Assembly (NCBI RefSeq): GCF_000182925.2
Contig: NC_026505.1
Location: forward strand, 5,766,001-5,830,000
DNA length: 64,000 nt
Source: Neurospora crassa OR74A
Taxonomy: Eukaryota > Ascomycota > Sordariomycetes > Sordariales > Sordariaceae
Reading direction: 5' to 3'
Shown: one piece after another, positions 23,602 to 35,309 of the stretch
Layout: each line of letters starts with the position of its first letter
Numbering within the stretch: position 1 is the stretch's first letter
Made by a program: the position numbers and the translations under genes
The notes under the pieces: generated by a model
Seen by the model: only the letters and a program-made list of their open reading frames with translations
What the model was told of the DNA's origin: nothing
The model's database searches: none

Positions 23602-24433
23602 ATGCGTCCTACTCAGACCATGCTCGGTGGCGGCGGCGGTGCCCCCATCGGCAAGCACAACCAGTCAGTCTTCCCACTTGTGATTTGGAAGAGCCCGGAA
23701 CTTCATGGCACAAGCTACCGGCGATGCGCCCTTTTCCCTTTGCGCCGGCTCCCCCTCCGATCCAGCTCTGGATGTTAGCTAACGTGCATGTTGATATAGC
23801 TACCTTGGTGGCTGGGGTAACTTTGGTGAGTAGGAACCTTTGCAATTGACGATGCACCGATACCAAACATACGGCAATTCTTCAACAACGGGAAATACCG
23901 GGATGGGAGGGAATGCGAATATGAGGGCACGACAGATGGTCGAGCCAGAAGACGAAGAACCTTGATGACCGCCCGCCCACTCGCCCGCACGCCGAACCCT
24001 TGACGAACCGATGAGACGACCCCCGAGACAGAACAAGACCATCTAACCCATGTTGTTTTTCTTCCCGACGAACAGGTGGCATGAAGCAGAGGGGCATCAT
24101 CTCCTACGGTATCAGCCCTAACCGCCAGAACCCCCTCGCCGGCACTGCCCACGACGCCGTTTTCAACACCTTCAGACGTGTCAGCTCCCAGTTCCTCTAC
24201 TGGGCCCCCTCCCTTGTTGCCGGCTACTACATCATGAACTGGGCTATCGAGCGGTACGTTGCATCACCACCACCCACAGCCCCGAGGGATTTCGATCACG
24301 GGGTGGCAAAGGAGGGACCGTTGTTGTCGTCGTTCAAGAGAGTGCCACATTCTAACAGGGCATTCTGCTGGTTAGGAACCACTACCTCAACTCGAAGGCC
24401 GGTCGTGCTGAGTTCGCTGGCCAGGAGGAGTAA
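23602..24433 (+). CDS. qcr8: Cytochrome bc1 complex subunit 8 (QCR8)
   Basis: Four exons, 23602-23663, 23800-23825, 24076-24253 and 24376-24433, encode 107 residues, the expected size. The second exon is only 26 nt. The product begins MRPTQTMLGGGGGAPIGKHN, continues HYLGGWGNFGGMKQRGIISY (the family hallmark), and has one transmembrane helix around QFLYWAPSLVAGYYIMNWA. The C-terminus is NHYLNSKAGRAEFAGQEE. Qcr8 is the ubiquinone-binding small subunit of complex III and assembles with cytochrome b and Qcr7. The coding exons were missed by simple open-frame reading because the longest frame here runs through introns. Splice signals are GTCAGT, GTGAGT and GTACGT donors with YAG acceptors. Confidence 0.93.
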
Positions 24434-27400
24434 GCGATGGACTTTACGATACTTGGGCACGGAACCAGAGTGCAGTTCCCGAGAGAGAGAACTAGTACTC
24501 AATAGACTAACCTGTATATCACCATCTTTATTCCCACGCGGTTCGAATTGGAGTTGGCATAGACAAGACATGGACCTCTCTTATGGGTATCGGCATGTGC
24601 TGGTTTTGGATCTCATACGACACCTGAAACACCACCACCAAGTCGTTTCTTGTTTACATTCGGCTCGACAGATCGCATGTGATTTCCAGCCTTGTCACGA
24701 TCCTAATCTATCCACGCATCATCCGGACATTCCCTTGGTTAGCTCCAGTTCTCTTGTCTTTGGGTACAATCATTGTGCATCTTGCCGGTCCGCAGGCCAG
24801 TCTTTTCGGCGCTTGGTGCTCGTTGGCTGCACTAGATCTTGCGAGGAGAACCATGAGGTAGCGAGCCGGTTCCTTTCATGGAGTTTGATTTTCTTTCTCG
24901 CCTCTGGAAGCATGTCAGACGCTGGAAGGCTGAAAACTGTAGCGGCGCCCGGCCTTATGACGTATCACCACGCCTGTGAAGCCGAACGTCCTAGTTCATA
25001 TACCGTTCCTCTCCCGGGACAAGCTAACCAGCCCTGCTCAGCATTCTCACCTCCATGAATAGGACTGTGAATACTTCACCTTCAAACTCATCATCGTAGA
25101 TGCCGATACCTATCCAAGGTAAACAATGACGGGAGGTAGGTATGTTCGAAGCCATTTTATATTCAAATTCAAAACTAAACAATGGCACTGCACTAAGCCC
25201 CAACTTCCAGACCGCATTTCCAGGGCAACATTCCAAAGTAGGCATAAGTACATGTTAGTTCTCAACTACTATTGGTATGGTGCCTAGTCATGTCATTAGC
25301 TGCAGTGCATTTTCCAGAAACGCTCGTGGAAGAAAGAGCAGATCGGTGAAGAAATCCGGCCATACATCCATCAGCCCAACCAACGCAACATTCAGGGGTA
25401 ATGAATGAAAAGAAACCAAACAAATGCAGGAACGGGTGGCCCAAAAGCGCAAAACGAACCCCCCCCCCCCCCCCCTCCCCCCCCCCCTTTTTCTTTTTTT
25501 TTTCCTACAACCTCGGTTGGTATATTCTATGATTTAATGATAGTCTTTTTTTCCTTTCGCTTGAGTTGCATTGGGCTGTCAGGGTCTCGCCATTTGTTCG
25601 CTTTTGCAAAGAGATCATAGAAGTATTTTTATGACGGGGTTGATTACATGGAGCATGGGTTATGTGTTGAAGAGATGGAAAAGACGAACATGTGAAATTG
25701 TGTTCCGTGTTATTAATTTTGCACAGACCATTCCAAGCTATATAACATATATATTGTCGAGAGACTGAATGATAATGAGGATACAAACACCCAGAACAAA
25801 ATTGGTTCACATTTAATCAATTGGCGTCGCTAATCCCCCTCCAAACAAAAAGAGATCCAACCAAGGAGGTCCCATGTTGTGTCGGCGCTGATGTTGAGTG
25901 GTTAGGTCAGTTTGTCGCCTGCAGTGTTGTTGTTGTTGACTGACAGCAGCAGCTCGCGCTGTGAATTGTGGATGTGGAACCCCCACCCCGCCATGGCCCA
26001 TCCATCCATTCATCGAGATGGCCGACGACGGAGAGGGGGCCTAGGCAGGTCGATCGGGTTTCCCGCTCGCTCGTCCGCTCGTTGTCAAGTCAGTCGGGAG
26101 GAACACGTGAATGGATTCAGTGGATGAAATGCCTGGCATTTGTTGAGCACCCCTGGAAAACCCCGTCGAGATGCCCTTTTTTTTTTTTTTTTGTCTTGAA
26201 GCCCATTATTTCTGGTGAACAGCCACTGAGCCGCCGCCGTTGTTGTCTCGTTAGTCGTTACCTTCCCCGTGCTGTTCGGCTAGCGTCCCGTTGTGTTGGC
26301 GACTGGACTGGACTGGTGTATGTAAAGTCGTTGTCTGTGATAGCTGGGCGCCACTCCTCGATAATTGGAGAAGAGAGAGAAAAACATCCAGGACGGGAGC
26401 TCTTCACAACCACGACGGCATCACCAACTGAAACCCCGATAATAAAGGCGGCGCATATACATGATATGGCCGGGAGTTATCAGTGCTTAATTGCACGTGC
26501 TGGGCTTCGTGAAGTTATAATAAACCGGGGTTGTTGACTTTGTTTGTATCTTGCCTGTGAGGTCGATCTTTGGAACTGGGCGGTCACCACCCTTCCTTTT
26601 CTTTTTCTCTCTTTTTTTTTTTTTTACTCGGATCCCTATCGATTACCCAAAAAGGGTGTCATGTTCGTATTTTTTGATAGCCAACCAAGTCCAGACAAAG
26701 CAGATCTGGGCGGGCCTCGGACGTCCCATCTCACCACTTGCGCTGTTCGAAGTTCGACAGGCAACATCAAGTTTGTACAACCTGAATGGAACTTGCAACT
26801 CTTTTTGGAAACAACTTCAGAAAGAAAAGAAAGAGTATGTAACCGAGCGATTGTTTCTGGAACTACAGAAAAGGTTATTACACTGCGTGCGGTTGACGAC
26901 ATTGGCCCCTTCTTCGCGCGACCCCCCGAGTCTCCAAACAGTACCTCCAGTCTCCAGTCTCCAGACCTCCAGGCTCTGACCCCAACATTGGATCGCTGCC
27001 CGTCTCCAGACTCCTCCGGCCCCAGTGTATGTATGTAGCTCGCTGCTTCTCGATCTTCCCCAAAAAGTTCCCCAACCGGATCTCGGCCAACAAATCATAC
27101 AAACCTAACCTAACGGGAAACAAGCCATATCCACGTAACCGTTCGTTTCTCCTGCGCCCGCTCTCTTTTGCGGCTTTCAGTCCAACCATCCTCGCCATCC
27201 GCAATAATTCCCCGTCACAGAGCAACCGAACAGCTTTCGGTCGCTGCGCAACACCAAACCTCGGCCGGGCAACGAACGCCCCTCCCGTACCCTGCAGGCC
27301 ACCCCAAGCCCAATCCCAATCCCACGTCCGACGGTTTTTGTTCTACAGTAGGGGGCCGCACGGAATTGACTACCATACATCATCGATCGATCTTTGCTCG

Positions 27401-27500
27401 AATAAACCCACCGTCCCCGCTGTCGCCGTCACACAGTTTGCAACTGCCACTGGGCGCGGCTCGCATTGGCGTCCTTCATGGCTTTCCCCGCGCTGGCAAG
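24434..27500. other. Long intergenic region, no gene seen
   Basis: About 3 kb without a supported gene. It includes a C tract at 25459-25487, T tracts near 26174 and 26612, and the leader of the Nem1-like gene at its right end. A frame running through from qcr8 to about 25058 has no domain-like sequence. Confidence 0.45.
25459..25487. repeat. poly(C) tract with one T interruption
   Basis: A run of 29 bases, all C except a single T, followed directly by a T-rich run. A homopolymer of this kind is prone to sequencing and assembly length error. Confidence 0.9.
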
Positions 27501-29191
27501 ATGAACTCCCTAAACATCATCTCGGCCCGAGTATCACCAACGTCCAGCCCGACCCCGTCTCGATCGAACTCTATAAGCGCACTCAGTCTAGCCCACCATC
27601 TTAGCAGCAAAGAGGAGGACGATCACCATGGGCCGCGCAGCAACGATGAGCTGTTGGGTCTAGCCAACAAAAACAACACACTGTCAGAAGAGCCCGAGGA
27701 CAAGGAGTCGGCTGCACAAGGGGGATACGATGGACAGCACTACGATCCCGACGAGAAGACTCCTCTGCTAGCCCAAGATCAGCCCAAGTCGCCGACCACA
27801 TGGGCGTCCCTCCCGAAGCGCTTCGCGTTTGCCATTGTCGAGTCTATACGCTGGCTGCTCATGACGATCGCTGCGCCTGGCCTCTACTTGGTCGCTTTGT
27901 TCTACGATGCCGAGGGCAACTTTGCGCCTACCAAACAATTACGGAAACTCTTTGGTCGATATGGAGGAAACGCGAAGGAAATGGCTGTGGATTACCACGA
28001 GGCAGCTGCCCTCTCTGACGCCAACCTGGACGGGGCCGGTATTGGAGGAAGCATTCGCAAGTCACGAAAGTCTCGCCTCCGTTCTAGCGGCTCCTCATCG
28101 TCAGGACTCTCGTCCGAGTCCGAGTCGGAGGTGGAAAGCCGGACAGGTAGTAGCAGCAGCGGACGACGTCTTAAATCGAAATCATCCCAAGACTCTGAAG
28201 AAATCGCACCGGCACGACGCTCCATAAGAATCAAGCTTCACTCGGACGCCGACTCCCTACGACAGCGCAAACAGCGAAAGGACCGCTCCTCCGCCTCCGG
28301 CCGATCTACCACTAATAGCGACGGCAACGGCGGGTCCGGCCAGCAAAACCTTAGCGTCCCCGGCAACGACATCTCGGCCCAGCTCAAGTCACCCACGTCG
28401 CCCGTCGGTGCCCTGACCAAGTACCCCAAGACGCCGGCGCCCCCAAGGCCTCTGATCCCCAAGCGCCAGCCCTCGTACAAGATCAGCGCCGTCGACCCAG
28501 CCAACCTCAAGCACCAAAAGACGCTCATCCTCGACCTCGACGAGACCCTAATTCACTCCATGTCCAAAGGCGGCCGCATGTCCTCGGGCCACATGGTTGA
28601 AGTGCGACTGAACACGACTTATGTGGGCGTGGGCGGGCAACAGACCATCGGGCCGCAGCATCCCATCCTCTACTACGTGCACAAGCGCCCCCATTGCGAC
28701 GAGTTCCTGCGACGCGTTAGCAAGTGGTACAACCTGGTGGTGTTCACGGCGTCGGTGCAGGAGTATGCGGACCCCGTGATCGACTGGCTGGAGAGCGACC
28801 GCAAGTACTTCTCGGCCAGGTATTACCGGCAGCATTGCACGTTTAGACATGGGGCGTTTATCAAGGATCTGAGCTCGGTGGAGCCGGATCTGAGCAAGGT
28901 CATGATATTGGATAATAGCCCGTTGAGTTATATGTTTCATCAGGGTAAGTTTTGTTTTGTTTCGGGCCTGTTTCATGCCCGTGTACAACTTGCTGGAGGG
29001 AAACAAGTGCTAACAAGAGGGGAAAAAAACGCAAAACAGACAATGCGATACCCATACAAGGCTGGATTAGCGACCCGACAGACCTCGACTTGATGTACTT
29101 GATACCGTTCCTCGAAGGTCTGCAGTACGTGTCGGACGTGAGAGCCCTGTTGGCTTTGAGAGACGGAGAGGATGGGCAGCATACGGCTTAA
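27501..29191 (+). CDS. nem1: Nem1-like HAD phosphatase (CTD/Dullard family)
   Basis: Two exons, 27501-28944 and 29040-29191, give 531 residues. The 95-nt intron has a GTAAGT donor, GCTAAC branch and ACAG acceptor. The start is the first ATG in frame (MNSLNIISARVSP). The N-terminal third is polar. A hydrophobic stretch near residues 115-135 (WLLMTIAAPGLYLVALFY) should anchor the protein in the nuclear envelope or ER. A Ser/Arg-rich linker precedes the catalytic domain, with the DxDx(T/V) motif DLDETLIHS near residue 345, VHKRPHCDEFL, VVFTASVQEYADPV, CTFRHGAFIKDLS and DNSPLSYMFHQ. Nem1 with Spo7 dephosphorylates lipin/Pah1, steering phosphatidate toward triacylglycerol and limiting nuclear membrane growth. 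The membrane segment and linker favour Nem1 over soluble Psr or Fcp1 phosphatases. Confidence 0.9.
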
Positions 29192-31529
29192 TGAGTTTAT
29201 CTTTGAATTTCTGCTTGCTTGTTTGTTTTTTATTTGATTGCCTTTGCGGACTGTATGAAAGTGGGGAGATTACTAGTATTAAGAAAGGAGAGAAAGGGAG
29301 CACGAGCGAGAGAGAGAGAATAAGCAACCAAGATATATACTACATGTGGACAGCATTATTACACCACGGGACTATTAGAGATGAGGAACAGCGAAGTAGT
29401 GTAATCATGGCCTGGTTTCCTTTTTCCTTTGCCTCGGACTGTTATATCTCCCGCTTATCGCTGGCAACTTGTATGATTTTGAAAAGCCAACGAGCTGTTA
29501 CCCAGATCTGGTATTTGCAGGACAACTCTGAGATCCTTCCTCCCTCCCACTCGTTCACTCCGCTGCAAAGATCGCCGCCTGTTTTCGAAGAGTTCTCCTG
29601 CATGAACAGATCGAGGATCTTTTGAGCTGACACATGATACTATCCATACCTTTTACACGAAGACGTTCGGACTGCATTTCTAACAATTCGATTGCGCAGG
29701 ATAACAAAAAGACAAAGATGGGAATGACGAAAATCTGGACTCAACGGTCCCACTAGGGGGGTATTTGCTGATTTCACAATCCGGAACTCTAAATCCAGGG
29801 ATCTCAGAAGACCAAGAGGGCCGGATCAAACTCATCATATTTTGGCTTCGTAGCTTCGTAGCTAGTACTAGTGTAGCTATTCCTGATAGTTCATGGAAGC
29901 TGGCCGGCGGCTGTGGACCGTTCAGTGTGTGGTGTAGGTAACAAGATGTTGGACCTCCTGGACAGGGCAGTCAACTTTCAGGAACATAACTAATAGTGTA
30001 CACTATTGAGCAAGGTACCTACCTTAGCTCGCTTACCTATTACAAGTGGATGGATGCCCCCCGGAGGGCCAACGTCACTGTGGGAACTTTTTGCTTCATA
30101 GATTTGAAAGAGGAAGAAGAGGGGCAGGTTCATTATGTTTTGTACGCAGTTAGGTGATTCCGGAATTGGGGTATGCAGAGCCAGTTCACTAACAGTTTTT
30201 GGAGAAAATTACGGCCATTCCTGTTCGTTACTTGCCCGATCCACTTACGGAGCCACCACCGAACAGCCGCAAAAGCTAAGTATCCGCTCCATTACTTCCG
30301 GACTGAAACTCGATTACGATGTCAATTACCTTGACTGCTCAAGCTCGGCCTTGGCCTTGGAAGAAGAGCGACGGACTGCACTGCCTCAACTTCAGCTTGG
30401 TTTGAAGCTCGGAAAAAATCCACTTTGAAGCGTCAGAAGCTTGCAATTTCGCACAATTCTAGGCCCAGAAGGCCATAGTGAGTGGAGAGAGGTTCAGCTT
30501 CGGATGGTGTGGGATTGTAGTGTAGTGTAGACAGAAAGACAGGTTTTACATGGGCCACTGCACCGGAAGTAAACAATTGTAATCGATGGAAGAGAGGGGC
30601 AGCAACGGCTTAACGGGAATTGTGATTCGGCATTGCACAGGACGGAAAAAGCAAATTGGAAACTAACGACCTGACTTTCTGATTTCCCACCGGCCGGCTG
30701 GAGGGGAATCATGCAAATACTGTACGGCAACCCCTCGCTTTGTTTCACACCATTTCGATACCATCCACGACTTCCAAAGTCTGACTGTCTGTCCACTGCC
30801 CGACTGACAAACAGATGGATTGACCCCTCACTCACCAACTGAACCCATCAATACTTCTAAGAGCAGACTGAATATTCGTTCGCTGTGAATTTGTTGAATC
30901 GAGGTCCTGTTACAGGGCGGGTGCCCGTGGATGGGAAGTTACTTGTACTGACCATTCCGCATTGGGGAAAGCGTGGAATGAGTGAGTGACATCATCTTGC
31001 ATAAGATGCAGTCCGGGGAAGCTCGACAGAGGCGATGATGTGATTCCTTCTGTAACCAGGGCAATTTACAGAGGATTTTCTGTATGACGACCAATTAGAG
31101 CCGTGGAATCTCGTTGAGAGGAAGACAGAAAGACACCGGGAGCGTTCCATCGTGATTGTCCCCAGGTCTCTTTCCATCCGTCCTTGCTGCTTGTTGGTCC
31201 CCATCGCTGTTCGTTGCCTGTTCGGCCTGGGCTCATGGATGCTTTCCTGCTGGTTGCTCGGTTGACTGAAATCGTGACGCACAAAGAAGAACCTAGTAAT
31301 GAGTGATCTCGCCCTGACAGCAGGCCCGGCCTTGCCCAGAATCCATTCCTTCCGTCCGTCCTCTGTAGTACTTTATAACCACCACGTCCTCCCTCCCCTC
31401 CATCTCCCTTTTGCTTGCTTCATTCCAAACCAGTGAAAACCAACGACTTCTCCAATCGAGAATTCAACGACGACGATACCCAAACGAACAACTATTCCAT
31501 AAACCTACTACACGATACCAACCGCCATC
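29192..31529. other. Intergenic region, no gene seen
   Basis: About 2.3 kb with only short unrelated frames. A TATAA sits at 31374-31378, about 150 bp before the ATG at 31530, with CT-rich sequence after it, so the last 200 bp are likely the promoter and leader of the next gene. Confidence 0.45.
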
Positions 31530-32411
31530 ATGTCTCTTCACTGTTAGTAGCCCCCTCTTTCCCCTCCTGTCACCCTCACCTTGCATCCGCGTCAAGTGGT
31601 TCATTTTCGGGCATCATCTCCAACAACATAACGACACAATCGAATATCCCAACACAATGACCAGCATCTCGAATTCGCCCCAATCTTTCATTCTTCTCGA
31701 CACCGGCTCTGCTCAAAAGCATCTTGTTTCGGGTGTGCGGTTTGCTATGAGAAACCGCGGGCGGCAGCCTATGACGTAGGGGATGCGAGCGGGGCGCACC
31801 ACGGGATGCACGTCAAACAAGACCGACACAGCAACAAACACTGCGAATTGGGATGAACCAAAGATGAACCACCGCAAGCACAACGCACAAGCATTACCAC
31901 CACCATCAACAGCCATTTACATGAATTTCCACAAGCATAACCAAACAATGACACTAACTCACTCCCTCCAGATCTCCCCCCCGTCAAGCCCTCGGCCATT
32001 GCCCTCGGCACCATCTTCAACCATGCCACCGAGCTGGCCATCATGACCCCCCTCTTCGGCCAGACCTACCAGCGCGCCAAGATCTCCAACAGCAAGGAGG
32101 AGTTCATCAAGTCGCGCGAGGCCACCTCGGCCGTCATGGCCTGGGGCTCTTCCCTCGTCGGCTCTGCCCTGCAGTCGTACGGCATTGGCGCTCTCATCAA
32201 CGCCACCGGCACCCTCAGCTACCGCGGCGCCGCCTACCTCGGCGGTCTCATCTTCGCTGCCACCTCTGCTCCCGGTTTCATCTCTGAGTTCTTCGTTGAG
32301 AAGCGCGCCTTTGAGACTGTCGGCATCAACGTCCTCGCTAAGCTGTTTGAGACTGTCGGCCTTTCCGTCTTCCTTACCTGGTGGGGAACGCGCACCAACC
32401 CTTTTGAGTAG
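31530..32411 (+). CDS. Small membrane protein, DUF1761-like (150 residues)
   Basis: Exon 1 is only 13 nt (31530-31542, MSLH plus one base), followed by GTTAGT. The intron is 429 nt, long for this window, and ends CTCCAG at 31971. Exon 2 (31972-32411) continues YLPPVKPSAIALGTIFNH and gives 150 residues in total. The protein has about four hydrophobic segments: around SAIALGTIFNHATELAI, AVMAWGSSLVGSALQSYG, AAYLGGLIFAATSAPGF, and near the C-terminus LAKLFETVGLSVFLTWWG. Size and layout resemble DUF1761-type membrane proteins, but I assign this by general pattern only. Function is unknown. The coding identity of exon 2 is much better supported than the exact 5' structure. Confidence 0.65.
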
Positions 32412-33605
32412 TGGGTCACCCTATTGTAAAAGAACCTATCTACTACGGTATATCCTGTGGGAACAGTCTGCTGACATGGTTGAAACAGCGCCTCTGCTAC
32501 CTCCGGATCGCCTACTCTCGGCCGGACAAGCTGGCGTGCCGAGTAAAGGGTCCTTTTTTGAGTAAGAGGAACTCTGGTATGGTTTAATGAAGTTAATGAT
32601 AATGGGGAACTTGAGTATCGCACCTACAATTTGGAGTGTGGGCGTGTTCCTGGGCATTTCCTGTTTTTTTTCTTGGTACCCTCTGTATTGTATCAAGCTA
32701 TTAGCATAGTATCAGCATTCCTGAGATGAATGGAAGACGCTGGCGATAACTCACTATTTGGCTCGTGTGCTTGTTGTCTGCTGGTGACCAGGAGTTGTCT
32801 TGCATCTGATTGAGTGTTGCGATGGTAGTTGGCCATGTCGATGTTGTGTTGTGTGTCGTGACATAGGCCAGAAGTACAGCCCGCGGCATTCGACCCAAAG
32901 ACGCTTGAACATATACGAACTGGAAAATGAGAACTGATGAACTTGGTATTCCTTTCTCATATATACCGTACAAAATACAAGTGTTTACCCCGCAACGCCT
33001 TCCATATTTTAATGACAGCAAGTAGCCAGCGCCATAAATCCATAACCGAAACCAGGATAGACTAAAACCGTCAACCCATCAATGCTCTCTATCTATAGCT
33101 TAGATAAAAGCCCAGAACAACCAAGCCAGCCCATGGGAGCCGACCGGATGTGGTCAATGCGGAAGAGATGATGACCGATATCCGACAATCTTTTCGTGAT
33201 GAGAGCGAGAGGTGGGAGGAGCCCGAAGCGGAGACAGAAATCGACATCGAGGGAAGAAAAGAGTGATAGAGGTTGTGATTAAGGCGTCACAAACTTGTTC
33301 CTCCTTCATCTGTTCCCCAAGCCCAGGCAAAAGTCCATCGAATAACAGTCTTTGCGCTCCCCGCCAGCGTCCAATCTCCAAGATGATCGGTCGCCTGTTT
33401 TCTTCTCTCTCAACGGTAAGACGGTCCGATTGTCTGAGCAAAAAGCACGTACGCACACGAACACTCTTGCAACAAGCAGACGCACAATCACACCGGCACC
33501 TGCAATAGTGTCATGGTCTCATGTGCTCCCGCTGTCGCCATCATGTCGTTGCAGCCTTTCATCTTTTGTGTGTTTTGTTTCGCTCGAGTCATTGCTCCCG
33601 CCAAT
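32412..33605. other. Convergent intergenic region
   Basis: About 1.2 kb between the 3' ends of the DUF1761-like gene and nhp2. A short frame at 33381 (MIGRLFSSLST followed by GTAAGA) resembles a first exon, but no downstream exon could be found. No gene is supported. Confidence 0.45.
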
Positions 33606-34441
33606 TTAGGCAGTGCCCTTGACCTTGGCCTCGATCTGGAGCGGGTGAGTACCCTTGACCCAGGGCTCGACCTGGACGTTCCACTGTTTTTGCGCCGTCT
33701 TGACCAGCTCCTTGTAGGCCTCGAGGTACTCGGCAGGGTCGACCTTGTCGCCCTCCTCCTTGCCAGAGGACTTCTTGCCCTCGGGCTTGAGCATCACCAC
33801 CGAGGTGGCGCGCTTGGTGCAGGCGGCAACGCCGAGGTCGGCGCGCGAGCGAATGTACAGGTAGGGAACGCCGTGCTCCTCGCACAGAATGGGGAAGTGC
33901 ATGATCACGTCCATGGGCGAGATGTCGCCGGCGATGATGACGAGGCCGGGAGCGTCGGCGGGAGGGGAGGCGGCGGTCCGGAGGGGGCACTTCTTGATGG
34001 CCTTCTCGCACTCTTTTACGCCGCGGTGGATGGACTTGAGCTTGGCGCCTGTTTGTTTTTTTTAATCAAAAGTTAGCTTGGGTTCAGTACAAGTCGTGCG
34101 TGGGCTGCGATTGAGGAGCCTGGCAATGCAATTGGAGAGTAGTCACAAAACGTACCCTTCTTGATCAACTTGTAAATCTTCTTGTGGGTCTTGTCGTCGG
34201 CGAGGGGAAGGGCAAAGGGGACGAGGTCCTCGGCGGTCTTGACGACATCCTCAGGGTCGACGGAACCCTCCTTCTCGAGGTGAGCCTCGACGGCCTTGGC
34301 GAGCTTCTCGGTCTTCTCCTTCTTCTCCTTCTTGTCCTTCTTCTCCTTCTTGACACCGGCCTCCTCGCTCATCTTCTTCTCCTTCTTGTCCTTCTTCTCG
34401 GACTTGTCCTTCTTCTCCTTGATCTTGTCGGTGGCACCCAT
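33606..34441 (-). CDS. nhp2: H/ACA snoRNP core protein NHP2 (L7Ae family)
   Basis: Two exons, 34441-34156 and 34048-33606, with a 107-nt intron (GTACGT donor, AACAG acceptor), encode 242 residues. The first 50 residues or so are extremely Lys/Glu-rich and absent from yeast Nhp2 (156 residues). The L7Ae/Nhp2 fold starts near residue 75 (PFALPLADDKTHKKIYKLI) and continues with GAKLKSIHRGVKECEKAI, GLVIIAGDISPMDVIMHFPI, YLYIRSRADLGVAACTKR and TSVVML. ISPMDVIMHFP and LGVAA blocks favour Nhp2 over Snu13 or ribosomal L8. Nhp2 binds H/ACA guide RNAs with Cbf5, Gar1 and Nop10 for rRNA pseudouridylation. It is divergent from the eIF2B beta gene. Confidence 0.9.
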
Positions 34442-35309
34442 CTTGTCGGATTAAATGTGTGTGTGTGTTGTTGTTGGTGGTGGTGGTTGGGTGTGTGTAG
34501 ATAAAGTTGGTGGTGGAGGGGGATGGGGTATCAAACAGGAATTAAAGAATGGTTATACAGACAACCACTGCAGTAAAGAGAAAAAAAAGTTACTGGGTTG
34601 GGGCGTCAAGGTATTTGGTATCGTGATGGGGCGGTTGATCGCAGAAATGGATTCTTCAACGCAGATTTTACTGGGTCCATCAAGTGACCCAGTCAATCAA
34701 AGCAGAGCGACGCGACCAAAAATTTGTAGGCCAATTGTAAAGCCGTTCCGCCCGGGGGCCGATAATGCAGGTGAGCGCCTGGAATTGGGTGCGATAAGAG
34801 GGACCAATTTTCCGATAAGCACGCGATAAGAGGAAATGTCTTAAACTTCCACCTTTTGCTTGGTGGGGCTTTCCATTCAGTACGACAGGGATTAGTAGTA
34901 GTCTTGAACTTAAACAAGGCCTGCTTCTAGCCTGCCGCAAACTGGCAAACAGCGGCAGTGCTTTGTCCTTGAAGGCCGGTTGCTTGCCTGCCCCACTAAA
35001 TTTCTAGAGCTTGTGATACCTACCTCCAAGCGCATTCAGTGTGAGCCATTGACTCACCTCGACAATTCACTGGCAAAAAGTCCACAATCCCAAGCGACAT
35101 TGGCCCAGTTCTGGAAGCTATTGTTGGAGAACCTTTTTGCGACCAGCAGCCTTGTCATTCCCCCCCGCCTATATCGATTTCATAGATATCCGTCCAGTAC
35201 CATTCGTAAAGACCATACAGCCTCGAGCAGGGAACAGTCGCACTCTCACTTCGACATCACCTCCACAATACCTCAGTAGCACACAGAGTACTATACACAG
35301 CTCATCGCC
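34442..35309. promoter_or_regulatory. Divergent promoter region between nhp2 and gcd7
   Basis: An 868-bp region with no coding sequence recognised. It includes a GTGT/GGT-rich run just upstream of nhp2 and a cluster of CGATAAG motifs (34792, 34813, 34824). Confidence 0.55.
34791..34832. promoter_or_regulatory. Cluster of three CGATAAG motifs
   Basis: GCGATAAGAGG occurs at 34791 and again at 34823, with CCGATAAGC between them at 34812, all in the same orientation within 43 bp. The core matches GATA-factor sites, and GCGATAAG is also one base away from the yeast PAC element GCGATGAG found in ribosome-biogenesis promoters. Which factor would bind is inference. Confidence 0.45.

Noticed and set aside
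24081-25058. Long plus-strand frame running through the qcr8 introns and beyond
   Set aside because: Only the part that coincides with qcr8 exon 3 resembles protein. The rest is intron and 3' flank. The spliced qcr8 model explains the region.
27029-27604. 191-codon frame overlapping the start of the Nem1-like gene
   Set aside because: No domain pattern, different frame from the phosphatase, and it lies over the leader. Treated as noise.
33381-33413. Possible first exon MIGRLFSSLST followed by GTAAGA
   Set aside because: It has good start and donor signals, but no acceptor and exon could be matched downstream before the oppositely oriented nhp2 coding region.
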